A DNA stretch of 64,000 bases from Polyangiaceae bacterium (GTDB lineage: Bacteria; Myxococcota_A; Polyangia; Polyangiales; Polyangiaceae): assembly GCA_947475525.1 (NCBI GenBank), contig CANJMI010000008.1, forward strand, positions 1 through 64,000, read 5' to 3'. Both the position numbers and the translations under genes were made by a program. Positions 26,260-35,110 of this stretch are shown in pieces; the first letter of the stretch is position 1; each line of letters opens with the position of its first letter. The notes under the pieces are model-generated. The model ran no database searches. It was not told the DNA's origin and was given only the letters and a program-made list of their open reading frames with translations.

Positions 26260-27741
26260 CTACTTCTTGAGGGTACCGCCGAGTTGCGCGCACTCGGCGA
26301 CGTCACCCTTGCTCGCGTGGGTCACGCAATCGCTGTAGGCACGCTTGGCGTCCTTCAAGCGAAGCTGATCCTGAAGCGACGCACCGAGGCAACGGTAGCC
26401 CGTGGCATCCTGAGGACGCAGCTCGATCAGCCGGTGCGCGATGGCCTCGGACTCCTTCAGTTTGTGAGCGATTTGCATGGAAACAAACCGTTTTCGAAGG
26501 GCATCGTAGTCGCTGCTCTCGAGGAGGTCATCGGTCGGCGCGATGGCCGTCGACGAAGCCGTCGTGGACGCGGCGACGAATGCCGGTGGCACGACGGAGC
26601 TCGGGGGCGCGGTCGTTGCGCTAGCCGTCGGGAGTGCGGTCCGCGCGGCAACGGCGGAGGGGAGTTGCGTCATCGGCTCGGGAGCGGACGCGGTGCGCGA
26701 GAACCAGAAGAACGCGGCAACCGTCGCCACCCCAACGCCAATCCAGAATCGGGCCGAGCTCACACCACGCGGCTGGCCTGCCGCAACGACATCGTCGCCT
26801 GCGCCGCGGGACGAGGGAGCACCGCCGCGCTCCGATGGAGTGGCGAACGACGCGGATTCGACGAGCACGTCAACCCGGTCGTGACGTGCCCCGGCTTCAC
26901 CAACGGAGCCGAGATGCTTGCGATTCTGCGCGCGGAAGTCGGGGGCCAGCGGTTGCGAGTCCAGGGTCTCCTCGCCAAAAGACGGAGCTTCGACTTCCGC
27001 GTGGGCGGGAGTCGCTTGGACCGAGCCCGCCGCGACGACGCCAATCACGGACACGCGGTCTTTGCGTTTGCCGCCGAAGTCGAGGGCCGGTGCGGGCGGT
27101 CGCGAAAATCGCGCGGACCGCAGCAGGTCCTCGTCATCGAAATCATCCGGCAGGAGACTCTCGTGGATTCGGATGCTCGGCGAGCCGCGCGTCGACGGAG
27201 GCGGATCCTCCGGCAAGGTGCTCTCGCGCACCTGAATGCTCGGTCCGGCGCTCGACGGCGCGGGAGTTTCCTCGACGGCGAGATCACTGACGGCGACGCG
27301 GCGCGTCTCCACGTCGGGCTCATCCGCAACGACCGCGTGGTGCGTCACCCGGGAGTCTTCGTCGTCTTCGTCTTCGTCGTCTTCGTCGTCTTGGTCTTCG
27401 TCGTCTTCGTCGTCTTGGTCTTCGTCTTCGTCTTCGTCTTCGCGGTCGCGTTCAAGGTCGCGTTCGTCTTCGCGTTCGCCGTCGTCTTCGCCGTCGTCTT
27501 CGCCGTCGTCTTCGTCGCCATTGGTGGCGCGTCGCAACTGGAATGGCACGGTCAGACGGTCGCTCGCCGGTGCCTCCACGTCGCCCGCGTCCTCCGGAGA
27601 GTCAGCCGTCTCGGCGCGCGGCGCAGGCGGGAGCACGGACGGCCGGAGCGTACGCCCACGACGAACCGCGCGGCTCGCCACCCGCAAATTTTTCCGGCCT
27701 TTGCCCTCGTCGTCGTCTCCAGCCGTCGCCATTGGGGTCAT
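26260..27741 (-). CDS. acidic-repeat membrane protein with a C-terminal TPR-like domain
   Basis: The 493-residue protein begins MTPMATAGDDDEGK. At about residues 75-130 it has a near-continuous Asp/Glu stretch (repeated EDDGEDDGER- and DEDEDQDDEDDEDQ-type units), encoded by 27355-27517. A disordered middle follows, with repeated SIRIHESLLPDDF-like segments, then one membrane helix (ARFWIGVGVATVAAFFWFS). The C-terminal 110 residues have TPR character (HKLKESEAIAHRLIELRPQD). It lies upstream of the coiled-coil gene with no gap. The topology puts the acidic part in the cytoplasm. Function unknown. Confidence 0.65.
   Translation of the reverse strand: MTPMATAGDDDEGKGRKNLRVASRAVRRGRTLRPSVLPPAPRAETADSPEDAGDVEAPASDRLTVPFQLRRATNGDEDDGEDDGEDDGEREDERDLERDREDEDEDEDQDDEDDEDQDDEDDEDEDDEDSRVTHHAVVADEPDVETRRVAVSDLAVEETPAPSSAGPSIQVRESTLPEDPPPSTRGSPSIRIHESLLPDDFDDEDLLRSARFSRPPAPALDFGGKRKDRVSVIGVVAAGSVQATPAHAEVEAPSFGEETLDSQPLAPDFRAQNRKHLGSVGEAGARHDRVDVLVESASFATPSERGGAPSSRGAGDDVVAAGQPRGVSSARFWIGVGVATVAAFFWFSRTASAPEPMTQLPSAVAARTALPTASATTAPPSSVVPPAFVAASTTASSTAIAPTDDLLESSDYDALRKRFVSMQIAHKLKESEAIAHRLIELRPQDATGYRCLGASLQDQLRLKDAKRAYSDCVTHASKGDVAECAQLGGTLKK
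27355..27517 (-). repeat. low-complexity (GTC/TTC-rich) trinucleotide-type repeat coding an acidic tract
   Basis: On the plus strand the bases are a near-perfect succession of GTC, TTC and TCG triplets. On the minus strand these give GAC/GAA/GAG codons for a long Asp/Glu run. The triplet pattern suggests slippage-prone growth, so the length may vary between strains. Confidence 0.85.
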
Positions 27742-27780
27742 TCGTATTGTCGCGTGAATTCCGCGGCAATGGGAAATGTT

Positions 27781-30700
27781 TCAACGCGCGATGAGCACGC
27801 GTGGCGCGCCAGCCGCATCCACCCCTTGGCAGAATGCGCGCCAGGCTGGGTAATCGGCTGGCGGGATCCGTGATTTCCGCCATTCGAGCGTGCGGTGGAT
27901 CACGATCTGTCGTGCGGTCGTTTCGACGATGAGCTCGTAGCGGGCGAAAGGTCCGTCGATCAAGACCGCTGCCGGCAAACCGAGAACACGCGCCCCCGCC
28001 GGTAAATTGACCGTCCAACGCTCCGTCGCCGTTCGAGGGGGACCGACCACAAGAGGCCGTCCGCGCGTCGCCAACGCCGCGTGAGTTGCAACCAGCTGAG
28101 TCCGCCGCCCTACCGGAATCGACCATGCGACGCCGTCGTGCTGGGCATGCCCACGACCGCGGACCCGCACGGTCACGGGGGCCTCGAGCGCATCGAGATC
28201 GCCCACGTCGAGGCCATTCGGCTCGAGCTCAACGGGGCCGAGCGCCAACGCGAGATCGCCCCTCACACGATCACGTCGCGTCGCCTCGGCGTGGTAGCGG
28301 TTGCGCCACGCGGCTGCCTCGAATCCTTGATTCGATAACGAGCCGACATATCGAAAGCTGCCGTCGCCTTCAAGTTCGACCGCAAACTCCTGCGTCTCCG
28401 TCGTCGGCAGGCCCGTCACCTCGGGCAGCGTCACCAACAACCCCTTTCCGCCGGAGATCCGCAGGGCAAGCGCACCCCGATCGAGGGCCGGCAGCTCCCC
28501 GGAGCCCGTCGCCTCGGCAGTGCCGTCGAGGTACAGGTCCAACGCGGGAACGTAGGCGATCGCGTGATCGAAGGGGGCGAGGCTCGCGACAGTTGGGTCG
28601 AAGCCTCCGCGAAGACCTGTGCGGACGAGGACGAGCTCGGCGTCGATCCCAATCGAGCTCAACATCGCGACGATCAGGGCCGCCTTGTCTTTGCAGTCAC
28701 CCCATCCGCGAGCAAGCGTCAGGCTTGCGCGACGGGGGCGGATCCCTTCGATGCCGAACTCGAGCGCGACGTAGCGAGTCTCGCTTGCGGCATAGCGGTA
28801 CACCGCGGCGACGCGACTCGCGAGCTGCGACTTCCCGCGGGTGACCTCCTCGGCGAGTCGGCGAACGTCGTCATCCGGCTCGAGTTTTTCCTTCGCGAGG
28901 CCCCAGTACCAGCGCCCCACCGACTGCCAATCGGGCAGCGAAGAAACGTGGACGTAACCGAGCGACTCCGCAAGCGGCGGTTGTCCGGGTTCGCTCGCAG
29001 CAGCAGCCAAGCCCCGCGCCTCGAAGCGTCGAATCGTGCGATCGGCGAGCACGGAGGTCGTCTCGACAAGCCCCGGCAATCCACTCGCGTGCGTAAAAAG
29101 GAGGCGGCGCGACGGCGCCGAGAGGACGTATTCCGCACTCGCAACCGGCTCGCTCTCGCGGAGCGTTTCGACCTCGGCCACGTAGTCCGCCATGTCGCTC
29201 TGAACGGCAACGTCATCGACGCGATAGCGAAGCTCGACGATGTCGCCCGCGTGCAATTCGGGGAGCTGCACGTAAAACGCGCGCTCGAGGGTGTACATGT
29301 TGATCGACGGATCGTCGAGTGGCCCCTCGCCCGTCGTCACCGTCTCGTCGATACGTCCATCCGCTCGAAATACGCGGACGCCTCGCATTTCGACGAGCTG
29401 CCGATCGGCGTGGTACGCGAAACCGTAGCGGCGCGCGCGCAGTGCCGCTTCTTCGGTAAGAGGCTGAAACACGCGCTGATAAAAGTGCGACGAAAGGCCG
29501 CTCTCATACACCGTGGTCACGGTCAACTTGCGCAAGGTACGCGTGCCTGACCCCGTTCGCGGAGTCGCCGCAGCAAGCTCGCGGAACTGGTCATCGGTCC
29601 ACGCGTACCGCTCGTCGTCGCGCGTTTTTCGTGGCTCGAGCCGCTCCAAATAATCGCGAGCCGCCGTGTCCTGGGGCGTAAGACGCGTGATCGTCCGTAG
29701 GAGCGCAAGTGCTTCGGCCTTCTGACCGATGTCGCCGTAAAGATCCGCGAGTGCGCGCATCGTGGCCGTGTCGTCGCTCGCGTTCGCGAGCAGTCGACGG
29801 TAGGTGGCGATCGCCCCGTCGACATCGCCTATGGCGCGGCGGCTTTGCGCGACGTCACCGTACGCCCACGGGCTGACAGGTTCGATGCGCAAGAGACGCT
29901 CCCCCCAGGTCGCCACACCGATCGCATCGCGACGCGCGACCGCGAGTTCGAGCCGACGATGCATCACGCTCGCGTCATCGTATCGGTAGGCCGCATGCCG
30001 CTCTTCGAGGAGGAGCGCCTCAGCGTCGCGGCCGAGCTTGCGCAACTCCGCCGCCGCCGCTCGGAGGAACGCGAGGGTACGGGGCCGCACATCGAGCTCG
30101 AGTAAGAGCTCGGCGAGGGCTGTGCGCGGCAAGCCAGCCTCGACAAAGCGGTCGACGAGACCGAGGCGTCCGATGGCATCATGCCGGTCCTCTCGGACGA
30201 GCTCGCGGTAAAGTGGCAGAGCATCGTGGGCACTCGGCCCGGTGCGAACGAGCTGTGATTTTGCGTGCAGCCAAGCGATCCGCTCAGGCCGCGTCCGCAC
30301 GAGAGGTTCGGCATCATCGAGCCAGATGCGCCGCCCGTTACGGTCCTCGGCGAGCTCGGCGGCGAGGAGGAGTCGGGCAACAGTCGGAGCCGCGCGAGCC
30401 GCACGTTCCGCAAAGTCACGCGCTTGATGGTCGTCCTCCGCGTCGCCGCCCGTGGTCAGCAGGTAGCGAGCATAGCCCTCGAGAACGACGGGGTCGTTGG
30501 GGGCCGCGGCGAGGCGGCGATCGAACGCCTGGATCGCGCCGAGCGGCGACGCCCCTTTGGGGACGGGGAGTTTATCACGCGACACGCGGGGTTGAGGGCC
30601 GCCGACCCCCGTGGGGCGCAGCGCGGCACGGAGCCGGCGCGCGGCAAGGGCGCTCGCGCGTTCGGACGCCTCCACCATGACCCCCTGGAGCGGCGCACCG

Positions 30701-31527
30701 TGTTCGTCTGCGAGCCGCAGCGTGAACGATGGAGCCGCCGCGGCGCCGCAAACCTTCGCTGTCACGCGGTGGAACTCGCCACCCTTCAGCGCGACGGGCA
30801 CCGCATACCGTTCGGCGTCGAGCTCGCGGTACCCTCCGTCGGCGAGGACTTCTTCGGCGTCGAAGAAAAGTTTGAACGCGCCCGTCGCACCGACAAAAAA
30901 AGTCGCTCGCCTATCGACTGCGCTCTCGACGAACGTGGACGCGTACACGCAAACGTCGCGAGTCGGGCGCACCATGCTACCGAGATCGATCCAACCCAAA
31001 CGATGCACGTCGGGCGCCGCACGCCACGCGACGGGCCTCTCTTTTCCCTGATAAGAGCGATCGAAGAGCACAGGCCCATCGAGCTCCAGCTCCGGGATGT
31101 ACCGCTCACCGAGGCCCGTGCGGTTTTGGTTCTCGAACGGCCCGACGACGAGCCAATGGCGCACGAACCCGAGCGCGTCGATGCGCCGCTCGGCCCCGTC
31201 GAGATCACCTCGGCGCCGGCGGGCATAGGCCGCGAGCATTCCGGCGTAAGCGCGCGAGGACGGAGCCGCGTTGGGGTCGGTGGCGTAGGCGGCGAGGGTC
31301 TCCTCGATGCGCTCCGGATCGGCGGTATCCCACGCGCTCCAGAGTGCCCGCAACGCCGTGTGCACGTCCGGGCCCTGGCTCCGCGCAAGCGCACTCGCGA
31401 GGTCGGTCACGGTCGAATCGGCGTCTACGGAGACGGGAGCTTCAGCCCCCACGTGCCCCGCGACAGTCACTGCGAAAGCGGCGCCAACACCGACTGCGCA
31501 GAGCGTTCGCCAAACCGCCACGCTCAC
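27781..31527 (-). CDS. large DUF3857/transglutaminase-like protein with TPR repeats
   Basis: The 1248-residue secreted protein has a signal peptide (MSVAVWRTLCAVGVGAAFAV). The N-terminal 640 residues hold several TPR-type repeats and a beta-rich region. A DUF3857 region follows at about 690-880. The transglutaminase-like core has GWGDCKDKA (Cys945), FDHAIAYVP (His988) and LYLDGTAE (Asp1001), the full catalytic triad. Transglutaminase-like folds of this class act as cysteine peptidases or cross-linkers; the actual reaction is unknown. It is one base short of overlapping the Mrr-fold gene and starts the operon's main body. Confidence 0.82.
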   Translation of the reverse strand: MSVAVWRTLCAVGVGAAFAVTVAGHVGAEAPVSVDADSTVTDLASALARSQGPDVHTALRALWSAWDTADPERIEETLAAYATDPNAAPSSRAYAGMLAAYARRRRGDLDGAERRIDALGFVRHWLVVGPFENQNRTGLGERYIPELELDGPVLFDRSYQGKERPVAWRAAPDVHRLGWIDLGSMVRPTRDVCVYASTFVESAVDRRATFFVGATGAFKLFFDAEEVLADGGYRELDAERYAVPVALKGGEFHRVTAKVCGAAAAPSFTLRLADEHGAPLQGVMVEASERASALAARRLRAALRPTGVGGPQPRVSRDKLPVPKGASPLGAIQAFDRRLAAAPNDPVVLEGYARYLLTTGGDAEDDHQARDFAERAARAAPTVARLLLAAELAEDRNGRRIWLDDAEPLVRTRPERIAWLHAKSQLVRTGPSAHDALPLYRELVREDRHDAIGRLGLVDRFVEAGLPRTALAELLLELDVRPRTLAFLRAAAAELRKLGRDAEALLLEERHAAYRYDDASVMHRRLELAVARRDAIGVATWGERLLRIEPVSPWAYGDVAQSRRAIGDVDGAIATYRRLLANASDDTATMRALADLYGDIGQKAEALALLRTITRLTPQDTAARDYLERLEPRKTRDDERYAWTDDQFRELAAATPRTGSGTRTLRKLTVTTVYESGLSSHFYQRVFQPLTEEAALRARRYGFAYHADRQLVEMRGVRVFRADGRIDETVTTGEGPLDDPSINMYTLERAFYVQLPELHAGDIVELRYRVDDVAVQSDMADYVAEVETLRESEPVASAEYVLSAPSRRLLFTHASGLPGLVETTSVLADRTIRRFEARGLAAAASEPGQPPLAESLGYVHVSSLPDWQSVGRWYWGLAKEKLEPDDDVRRLAEEVTRGKSQLASRVAAVYRYAASETRYVALEFGIEGIRPRRASLTLARGWGDCKDKAALIVAMLSSIGIDAELVLVRTGLRGGFDPTVASLAPFDHAIAYVPALDLYLDGTAEATGSGELPALDRGALALRISGGKGLLVTLPEVTGLPTTETQEFAVELEGDGSFRYVGSLSNQGFEAAAWRNRYHAEATRRDRVRGDLALALGPVELEPNGLDVGDLDALEAPVTVRVRGRGHAQHDGVAWSIPVGRRTQLVATHAALATRGRPLVVGPPRTATERWTVNLPAGARVLGLPAAVLIDGPFARYELIVETTARQIVIHRTLEWRKSRIPPADYPAWRAFCQGVDAAGAPRVLIAR

Positions 31528-32135
31528 TCCGGGCCCGACGCGCGGGATTGCGGACCCGTTGTCGTCAAAACACCCGGCGCGTTACCGAACCCGCGATAAA
31601 CCGCGCACTCGGCGGCACGCTCCGGGGAAACCTGAGTACGCACAAGCTCGAGCAACTCGTGCCCATCGATGAGATCCACCGGCGCCGGGGTTCCGCGCAC
31701 CGCCGTCTTCGCCTCGTCGCTGAAACCCGCGAGGGCGACGTAGATCCCCTTGAGTGCACCCATGTCGGCGCGCACACCCTCCGCAAATCCGAGAACCTCG
31801 ACCGAGTCGACGGCACCGCCGAGCACCGGCGTCGCGCAGAGAAGAATTCGGCCACCGCTGAGGGGCTTCAGGTCGCGCAGCGTCATTTCGACCACCCCGC
31901 CGGTCCCGATCGATGAAAAGACCACCTCGAGCGCCAACGAGTCGACAAGCTCTTGAAGCACGTCTCCGAATTCGTCGCTCGTGATCTCGGGTCGCGCGTC
32001 GCCCTCCGCACCGGACAATCCATGGGTCTCTCGCTGGACGTTCGGCGCAAAGCGAGCGATGACGAGGATCAGCAAGAGCCCCGTGACCAGGGGCGCGAGC
32101 ATGACAAATAGGATGATCATCGCGGTTAATTTCAC
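31524..32135 (-). CDS. membrane-anchored Mrr-like (restriction-endonuclease-fold) protein without catalytic residues
   Basis: The 203-residue protein has one N-terminal helix (AMIILFVMLAPLVTGLLLIL) and a soluble domain at residues 50-180. The domain follows the Mrr catalytic-domain pattern: DEFGDVLQELV, the GGV strand, the ILLCATP strand, the ALKGIYVALAGFSDEAKTAV block and VDLIDGHELLELV. Active Mrr enzymes have a D and a QxK at the two strands; here the first is GVVEM and the second CAT, so nuclease activity is unlikely. It starts at GTG 32135 (ATG 32120 is possible) and overlaps the next gene by four bases (GTG start of the giant gene). It is the first gene of the operon. Confidence 0.6.
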   Translation of the reverse strand: MKLTAMIILFVMLAPLVTGLLLILVIARFAPNVQRETHGLSGAEGDARPEITSDEFGDVLQELVDSLALEVVFSSIGTGGVVEMTLRDLKPLSGGRILLCATPVLGGAVDSVEVLGFAEGVRADMGALKGIYVALAGFSDEAKTAVRGTPAPVDLIDGHELLELVRTQVSPERAAECAVYRGFGNAPGVLTTTGPQSRASGPE

Positions 32136-32284
32136 CTAAGCACCGGTCGCTCGGCGCCGCCAGCCGTCCGACACAGAGACAGCCACCACCCGCGCGGCCC
32201 TCAACTGCCAAACCCTTAGCGGCGCGTCGGATGGGCGCCGCTTGCGACCACCACCTCGGTCGGTTAGCGTCCCACCCGGGCCTC

Positions 32285-32767
32285 ATGCTGAACGCTACAA
32301 CCGTGCTCCGCGAAGACGACGTCCGCCGTATCCAGACGTCGGTCGATACCCTGGTGCGGAACGCAAACGCAAAGGTCGTCTTTCTCGTCGACAAGGCCGG
32401 GCAGCTCATCGCATCGAGCGGCGAGCTCGACCAGCTCGACACGACCTCCCTCGCTTCGCTCACCGCAGGGAACATCGCGGCGACCGGCGGCATTGCGAAA
32501 TTGCTGCGTGAAAACGAGTTCGCGACGCAGTTTCACGAGGGCAAGAACGCCCACATCCACCTTCAAGTCATCTACAACCGGGTCATCTTGGTCGTCATCT
32601 TCGATGCGAAGTCGAGCCTCGGCCTCGTGAGGCTCCGCGTGCGCAAGACGACCGAAGAGTTGAGCCAAGTTTTCGAGCAGCTCAGCCAGCGCCCATTGTC
32701 GACCCGGGACGGCTCACCCTTCGCCGAAATCACCGACGAAGACATCGACAACCTGTTCAACGACTGA
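32285..32767 (+). CDS. mglB: MglB-like roadblock/LC7 protein
   Basis: The 160-residue protein is a roadblock/LC7 fold with the order ANAKVVFLVDKAGQLIASSG, then TSLASLTAGNIAATGGIA, then the hydrophobic strand VILVVIF. In Myxococcus MglB is the GTPase-activating protein and polarity partner of MglA. It lies 48 bases upstream of the mglA-like gene, the same order as in Myxococcus. The ATG at 32285 gives a length close to MglB (about 159); 18 residues further upstream are rejected. The name is assigned by homology and context. Confidence 0.85.
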   Translation: MLNATTVLREDDVRRIQTSVDTLVRNANAKVVFLVDKAGQLIASSGELDQLDTTSLASLTAGNIAATGGIAKLLRENEFATQFHEGKNAHIHLQVIYNRVILVVIFDAKSSLGLVRLRVRKTTEELSQVFEQLSQRPLSTRDGSPFAEITDEDIDNLFND

Positions 32768-32815
32768 GCCGCTCTCGGTTCCAACACCCCCAAACTCGAG
32801 GCGACGAAAACAACG

Positions 32816-33445
32816 ATGCCGTTCATCAACCTCATGACGAGGGAGATCAGCTGCAAGCTCGTCTATTACGGCCCCGGGCTCGGCGGAAAGACGACCAACA
32901 TCGAGCAGATTTCGGAACGCAGCAAGCCCGAGGCGCGGGGCAAACTCGTCAAGCTCGCGACCGAGGCCGAGCGCACGCTGTTCTTCGATTTTTTGCCACT
33001 CGAGCTGGGTGAGATTCGCGGATTCAAGACGCGCTTCCACCTCTACACGACGCCCGGGCAGGTCTACTACCACGCGAGTCGCAAGCTCATCTTGAAAGGC
33101 GTCGACGGGTGCGTCTTCGTCGCGGACTCGCAGCCGGCGCGCGTTGACGCAAACGAGCAATCGCTCGAGGAGATGCGGGAAGACCTCTCCGAATACGGTC
33201 TCGACCTCGATGCGATGCCGTTCGTCGTTCAGTACAACAAACGCGACCTACCCGGCGTGCTCAGCGTCGAAGAGCTTCGCGCGACACTCAACCCACGCGG
33301 CGTGCCCGACTTCGAGGCAGTAGCGAACCTTGGTGTCGGCGTCTTCGAGACGCTGAAAACCCTCGCCCGCCTCGTGTTCGTCGAACTGAAGAAACAACAA
33401 AACCGCCTACCGTCGAATGAACCCGACGGTGGCTTCGGCCGCTGA
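32816..33445 (+). CDS. mglA: MglA-like small GTPase
   Basis: MglA is a Ras-like GTPase that sets polarity and drives gliding and type IV pilus motility. The 209-residue product has P-loop GPGLGGKTT (residues 19-27), the FDFLPLELGEIRGFKTRFHLY block, TPGQ at 79-82 with Thr78 where Ras proteins have Asp, and NKRD at 141-144. The Thr78 feature is typical of MglA. One P-loop residue differs: Gly23 replaces the Cys that I recall in Myxococcus. The C-terminus is about 14 residues longer. It is likely cotranscribed with mglB. Confidence 0.9.
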   Translation: MPFINLMTREISCKLVYYGPGLGGKTTNIEQISERSKPEARGKLVKLATEAERTLFFDFLPLELGEIRGFKTRFHLYTTPGQVYYHASRKLILKGVDGCVFVADSQPARVDANEQSLEEMREDLSEYGLDLDAMPFVVQYNKRDLPGVLSVEELRATLNPRGVPDFEAVANLGVGVFETLKTLARLVFVELKKQQNRLPSNEPDGGFGR

Positions 33446-33446
33446 A

Positions 33447-33477
33447 GCGACGAGCGGGGTTTAGGCCCCACCGTCGC
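33447..33477. terminator. hairpin between mglA and the small basic ORF
   Basis: GCGACG (33447-33452) pairs with CGTCGC (33472-33477), and GGGG/CCCC form an inner stem around TTTAGG. It lies two bases after the mglA stop and before the convergent 39-residue ORF, so it could end both transcripts. There is no T-run. Confidence 0.4.
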
Positions 33478-33484
33478 AGACGAA

Positions 33485-33604
33485 TCAAGCGCGCTGGTAG
33501 ATGCGGTTGCGACGGTGAGCGGCCTTCGAGGCGAGCTTGGCGCGGCGGCGCGCGGTCTTCTTGCGGTTGAGCTTGCGGGGTTTCTTGGAGATCAAGAGGT
33601 ACAT
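33485..33604 (-). CDS. very small basic protein, 39 aa
   Basis: From the ATG at 33604 this reads MYLLISKKPRKLNRKKTAR and then 20 more residues ending in RRNRIYQRA before TGA. Sixteen of the 39 residues are Lys or Arg, a composition typical of small ribosome-associated proteins. No other convincing gene explains the DNA between mglA and phoH. It is not a family I recognise. The ribosome site (GAG about 11 bases upstream) is weak, so the call rests on composition. Confidence 0.5.
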   Translation of the reverse strand: MYLLISKKPRKLNRKKTARRRAKLASKAAHRRNRIYQRA

Positions 33605-33780
33605 TTTGAATTCGCTCGGAAATCGGGGCTCGCGTCTTACGACACGTCCCGCCACAGCGCAAGCCAGACGGGAATTAGGCGATATCGGAGCCGTCCCGCT
33701 ATGGATAGCGGTAGGACCTGAATCGGCGTGCGGGTAGGATTATCCGCGTCGCGCGGCCAAGTGACGGCAAGCCAATCCCG

Positions 33781-35097
33781 ATGAAGAAAAACTACGTTCT
33801 CGATGCCAACGTCGTCCTCCACGACCCGTACGCGGTGTTCAAGTTCGAGGACAACAACGTCATCATTCCGATCTACGCGATCGAAGAGATCGACAAGTTC
33901 AAGCGCGAGCAATCGGAGCGCGGCGTCAACGCCCGGACCATCGCACGCGTGCTCGACGAGGTGAGGCCGAAGGACGGCACGCTGTCGAAGCCAGTGCAGA
34001 CGAAGACCGGTGGCACGCTCTGGATCGCGGTGCCGAAAAAGCGCCACGAGCTCGGCGTCGGCCTCGAGTCGAACTCGCTCGACCACGCGATCCTCGCTAC
34101 GGCAATCGACATCCGCGACCGCAATCCGTCGATGCCGACCATCTTCGTGACGATGGACACGAACCTCCGCATTCGCGCGGATGCGATCGGCGTCACCTCG
34201 CAGACCTACGAAAACGTCCGCGTGCGCGACATCGACCTCGAGCAGACGGTGCTCGACCTCACCGTTTCGACCGCCCAAATCGACGCGTTTTTCCGTGACG
34301 GCCAACTTGCGATCGAGGATGAGACGCTCTACCCGAACGTCGGCGTCCTGCTCCGCAGCGAACAATCGCGCAATCACACCGCGCTCGGCCGCTACGATGG
34401 CGTTCGCAAATGCATCCGCGCGCTGCGCGTCCCGCGAGAAGGCGTGATGGGCGTCCGTCCGCGCAACAAGGAGCAGAGCATCGCGCTCGACCTCCTCCTC
34501 GACGACGAGGTCGCGCTCGTCTCGCTCTTCGGCAAGGCCGGCACTGGCAAGACCTTGCTCGCGCTGGCCGCTGGCATCCAGCGCACGACGGTGGACCGCA
34601 CCTACACCCGCATGCTCGTCAGCCGGCCCATCATGCCGCTCGGTCGCGACATCGGGCACCTTCCCGGCACGGTCGAGGAGAAGCTGAACCCTTGGATGCA
34701 GCCCATCTTCGACAACCTCGAACAGCTGTTTACGCACGGGAAAGGCGAACGCGACGGCGTTCGATCCTACTCGGCCCTGATCGACAGCGGTCTCATCCAG
34801 ATTGAGCCCCTGACCTACATCCGCGGGCGCAGCTTGCCGCGCCAATACCTGATCGTCGACGAGGCCCAGAACCTGACGCCGCACGAGGTAAAGACGATCA
34901 TCACGCGCTCCGGCGAAGGCACGAAAGTCGTGCTCACCGGGGATCCGCAACAGATCGACCACCCTTACGTCGACCACGCATCGAACGGCCTTACGGTCGT
35001 GGCGCAGCGGTTCCGCAACGAACGCCTCGCCGGGCACGTCGGCCTGAGCAAAGGCGAGCGCAGTGAACTCGCTGAACTCGCGACGAACTTACTCTAG
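33781..35097 (+). CDS. PIN-PhoH ATPase/nuclease-type protein
   Basis: The 438-residue protein fuses an N-terminal PIN domain (residues 1-150, acidic residues in VLDANVVL, EEIDKFK, DHAILA and TMDTNL) to a PhoH-type ATPase. The ATPase shows Walker A GKAGTGKT (251-258), Walker B YLIVDEAQN (356-364) and the GDPQQID sensor block. PIN-PhoH proteins are described as RNA unwinding and cleaving enzymes. The ATG at 33781 gives a complete PIN N-terminus. The gene ends 13 bases before the next start. Confidence 0.92.
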   Translation: MKKNYVLDANVVLHDPYAVFKFEDNNVIIPIYAIEEIDKFKREQSERGVNARTIARVLDEVRPKDGTLSKPVQTKTGGTLWIAVPKKRHELGVGLESNSLDHAILATAIDIRDRNPSMPTIFVTMDTNLRIRADAIGVTSQTYENVRVRDIDLEQTVLDLTVSTAQIDAFFRDGQLAIEDETLYPNVGVLLRSEQSRNHTALGRYDGVRKCIRALRVPREGVMGVRPRNKEQSIALDLLLDDEVALVSLFGKAGTGKTLLALAAGIQRTTVDRTYTRMLVSRPIMPLGRDIGHLPGTVEEKLNPWMQPIFDNLEQLFTHGKGERDGVRSYSALIDSGLIQIEPLTYIRGRSLPRQYLIVDEAQNLTPHEVKTIITRSGEGTKVVLTGDPQQIDHPYVDHASNGLTVVAQRFRNERLAGHVGLSKGERSELAELATNLL

Positions 35098-35110
35098 GTC
35101 GAACCGCCAC

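Noticed and set aside
26284-27873. Plus-strand ORF of 529 codons opposite the acidic-repeat gene
   Set aside because: The frame shows a Val/Phe run that is the shadow of the acidic tract; no sensible protein features.
33515-33721. Plus-strand ORF between mglA and phoH
   Set aside because: It is Ala/Leu/Gly-rich noise opposite the better-supported basic 39-residue ORF, with no ribosome site.
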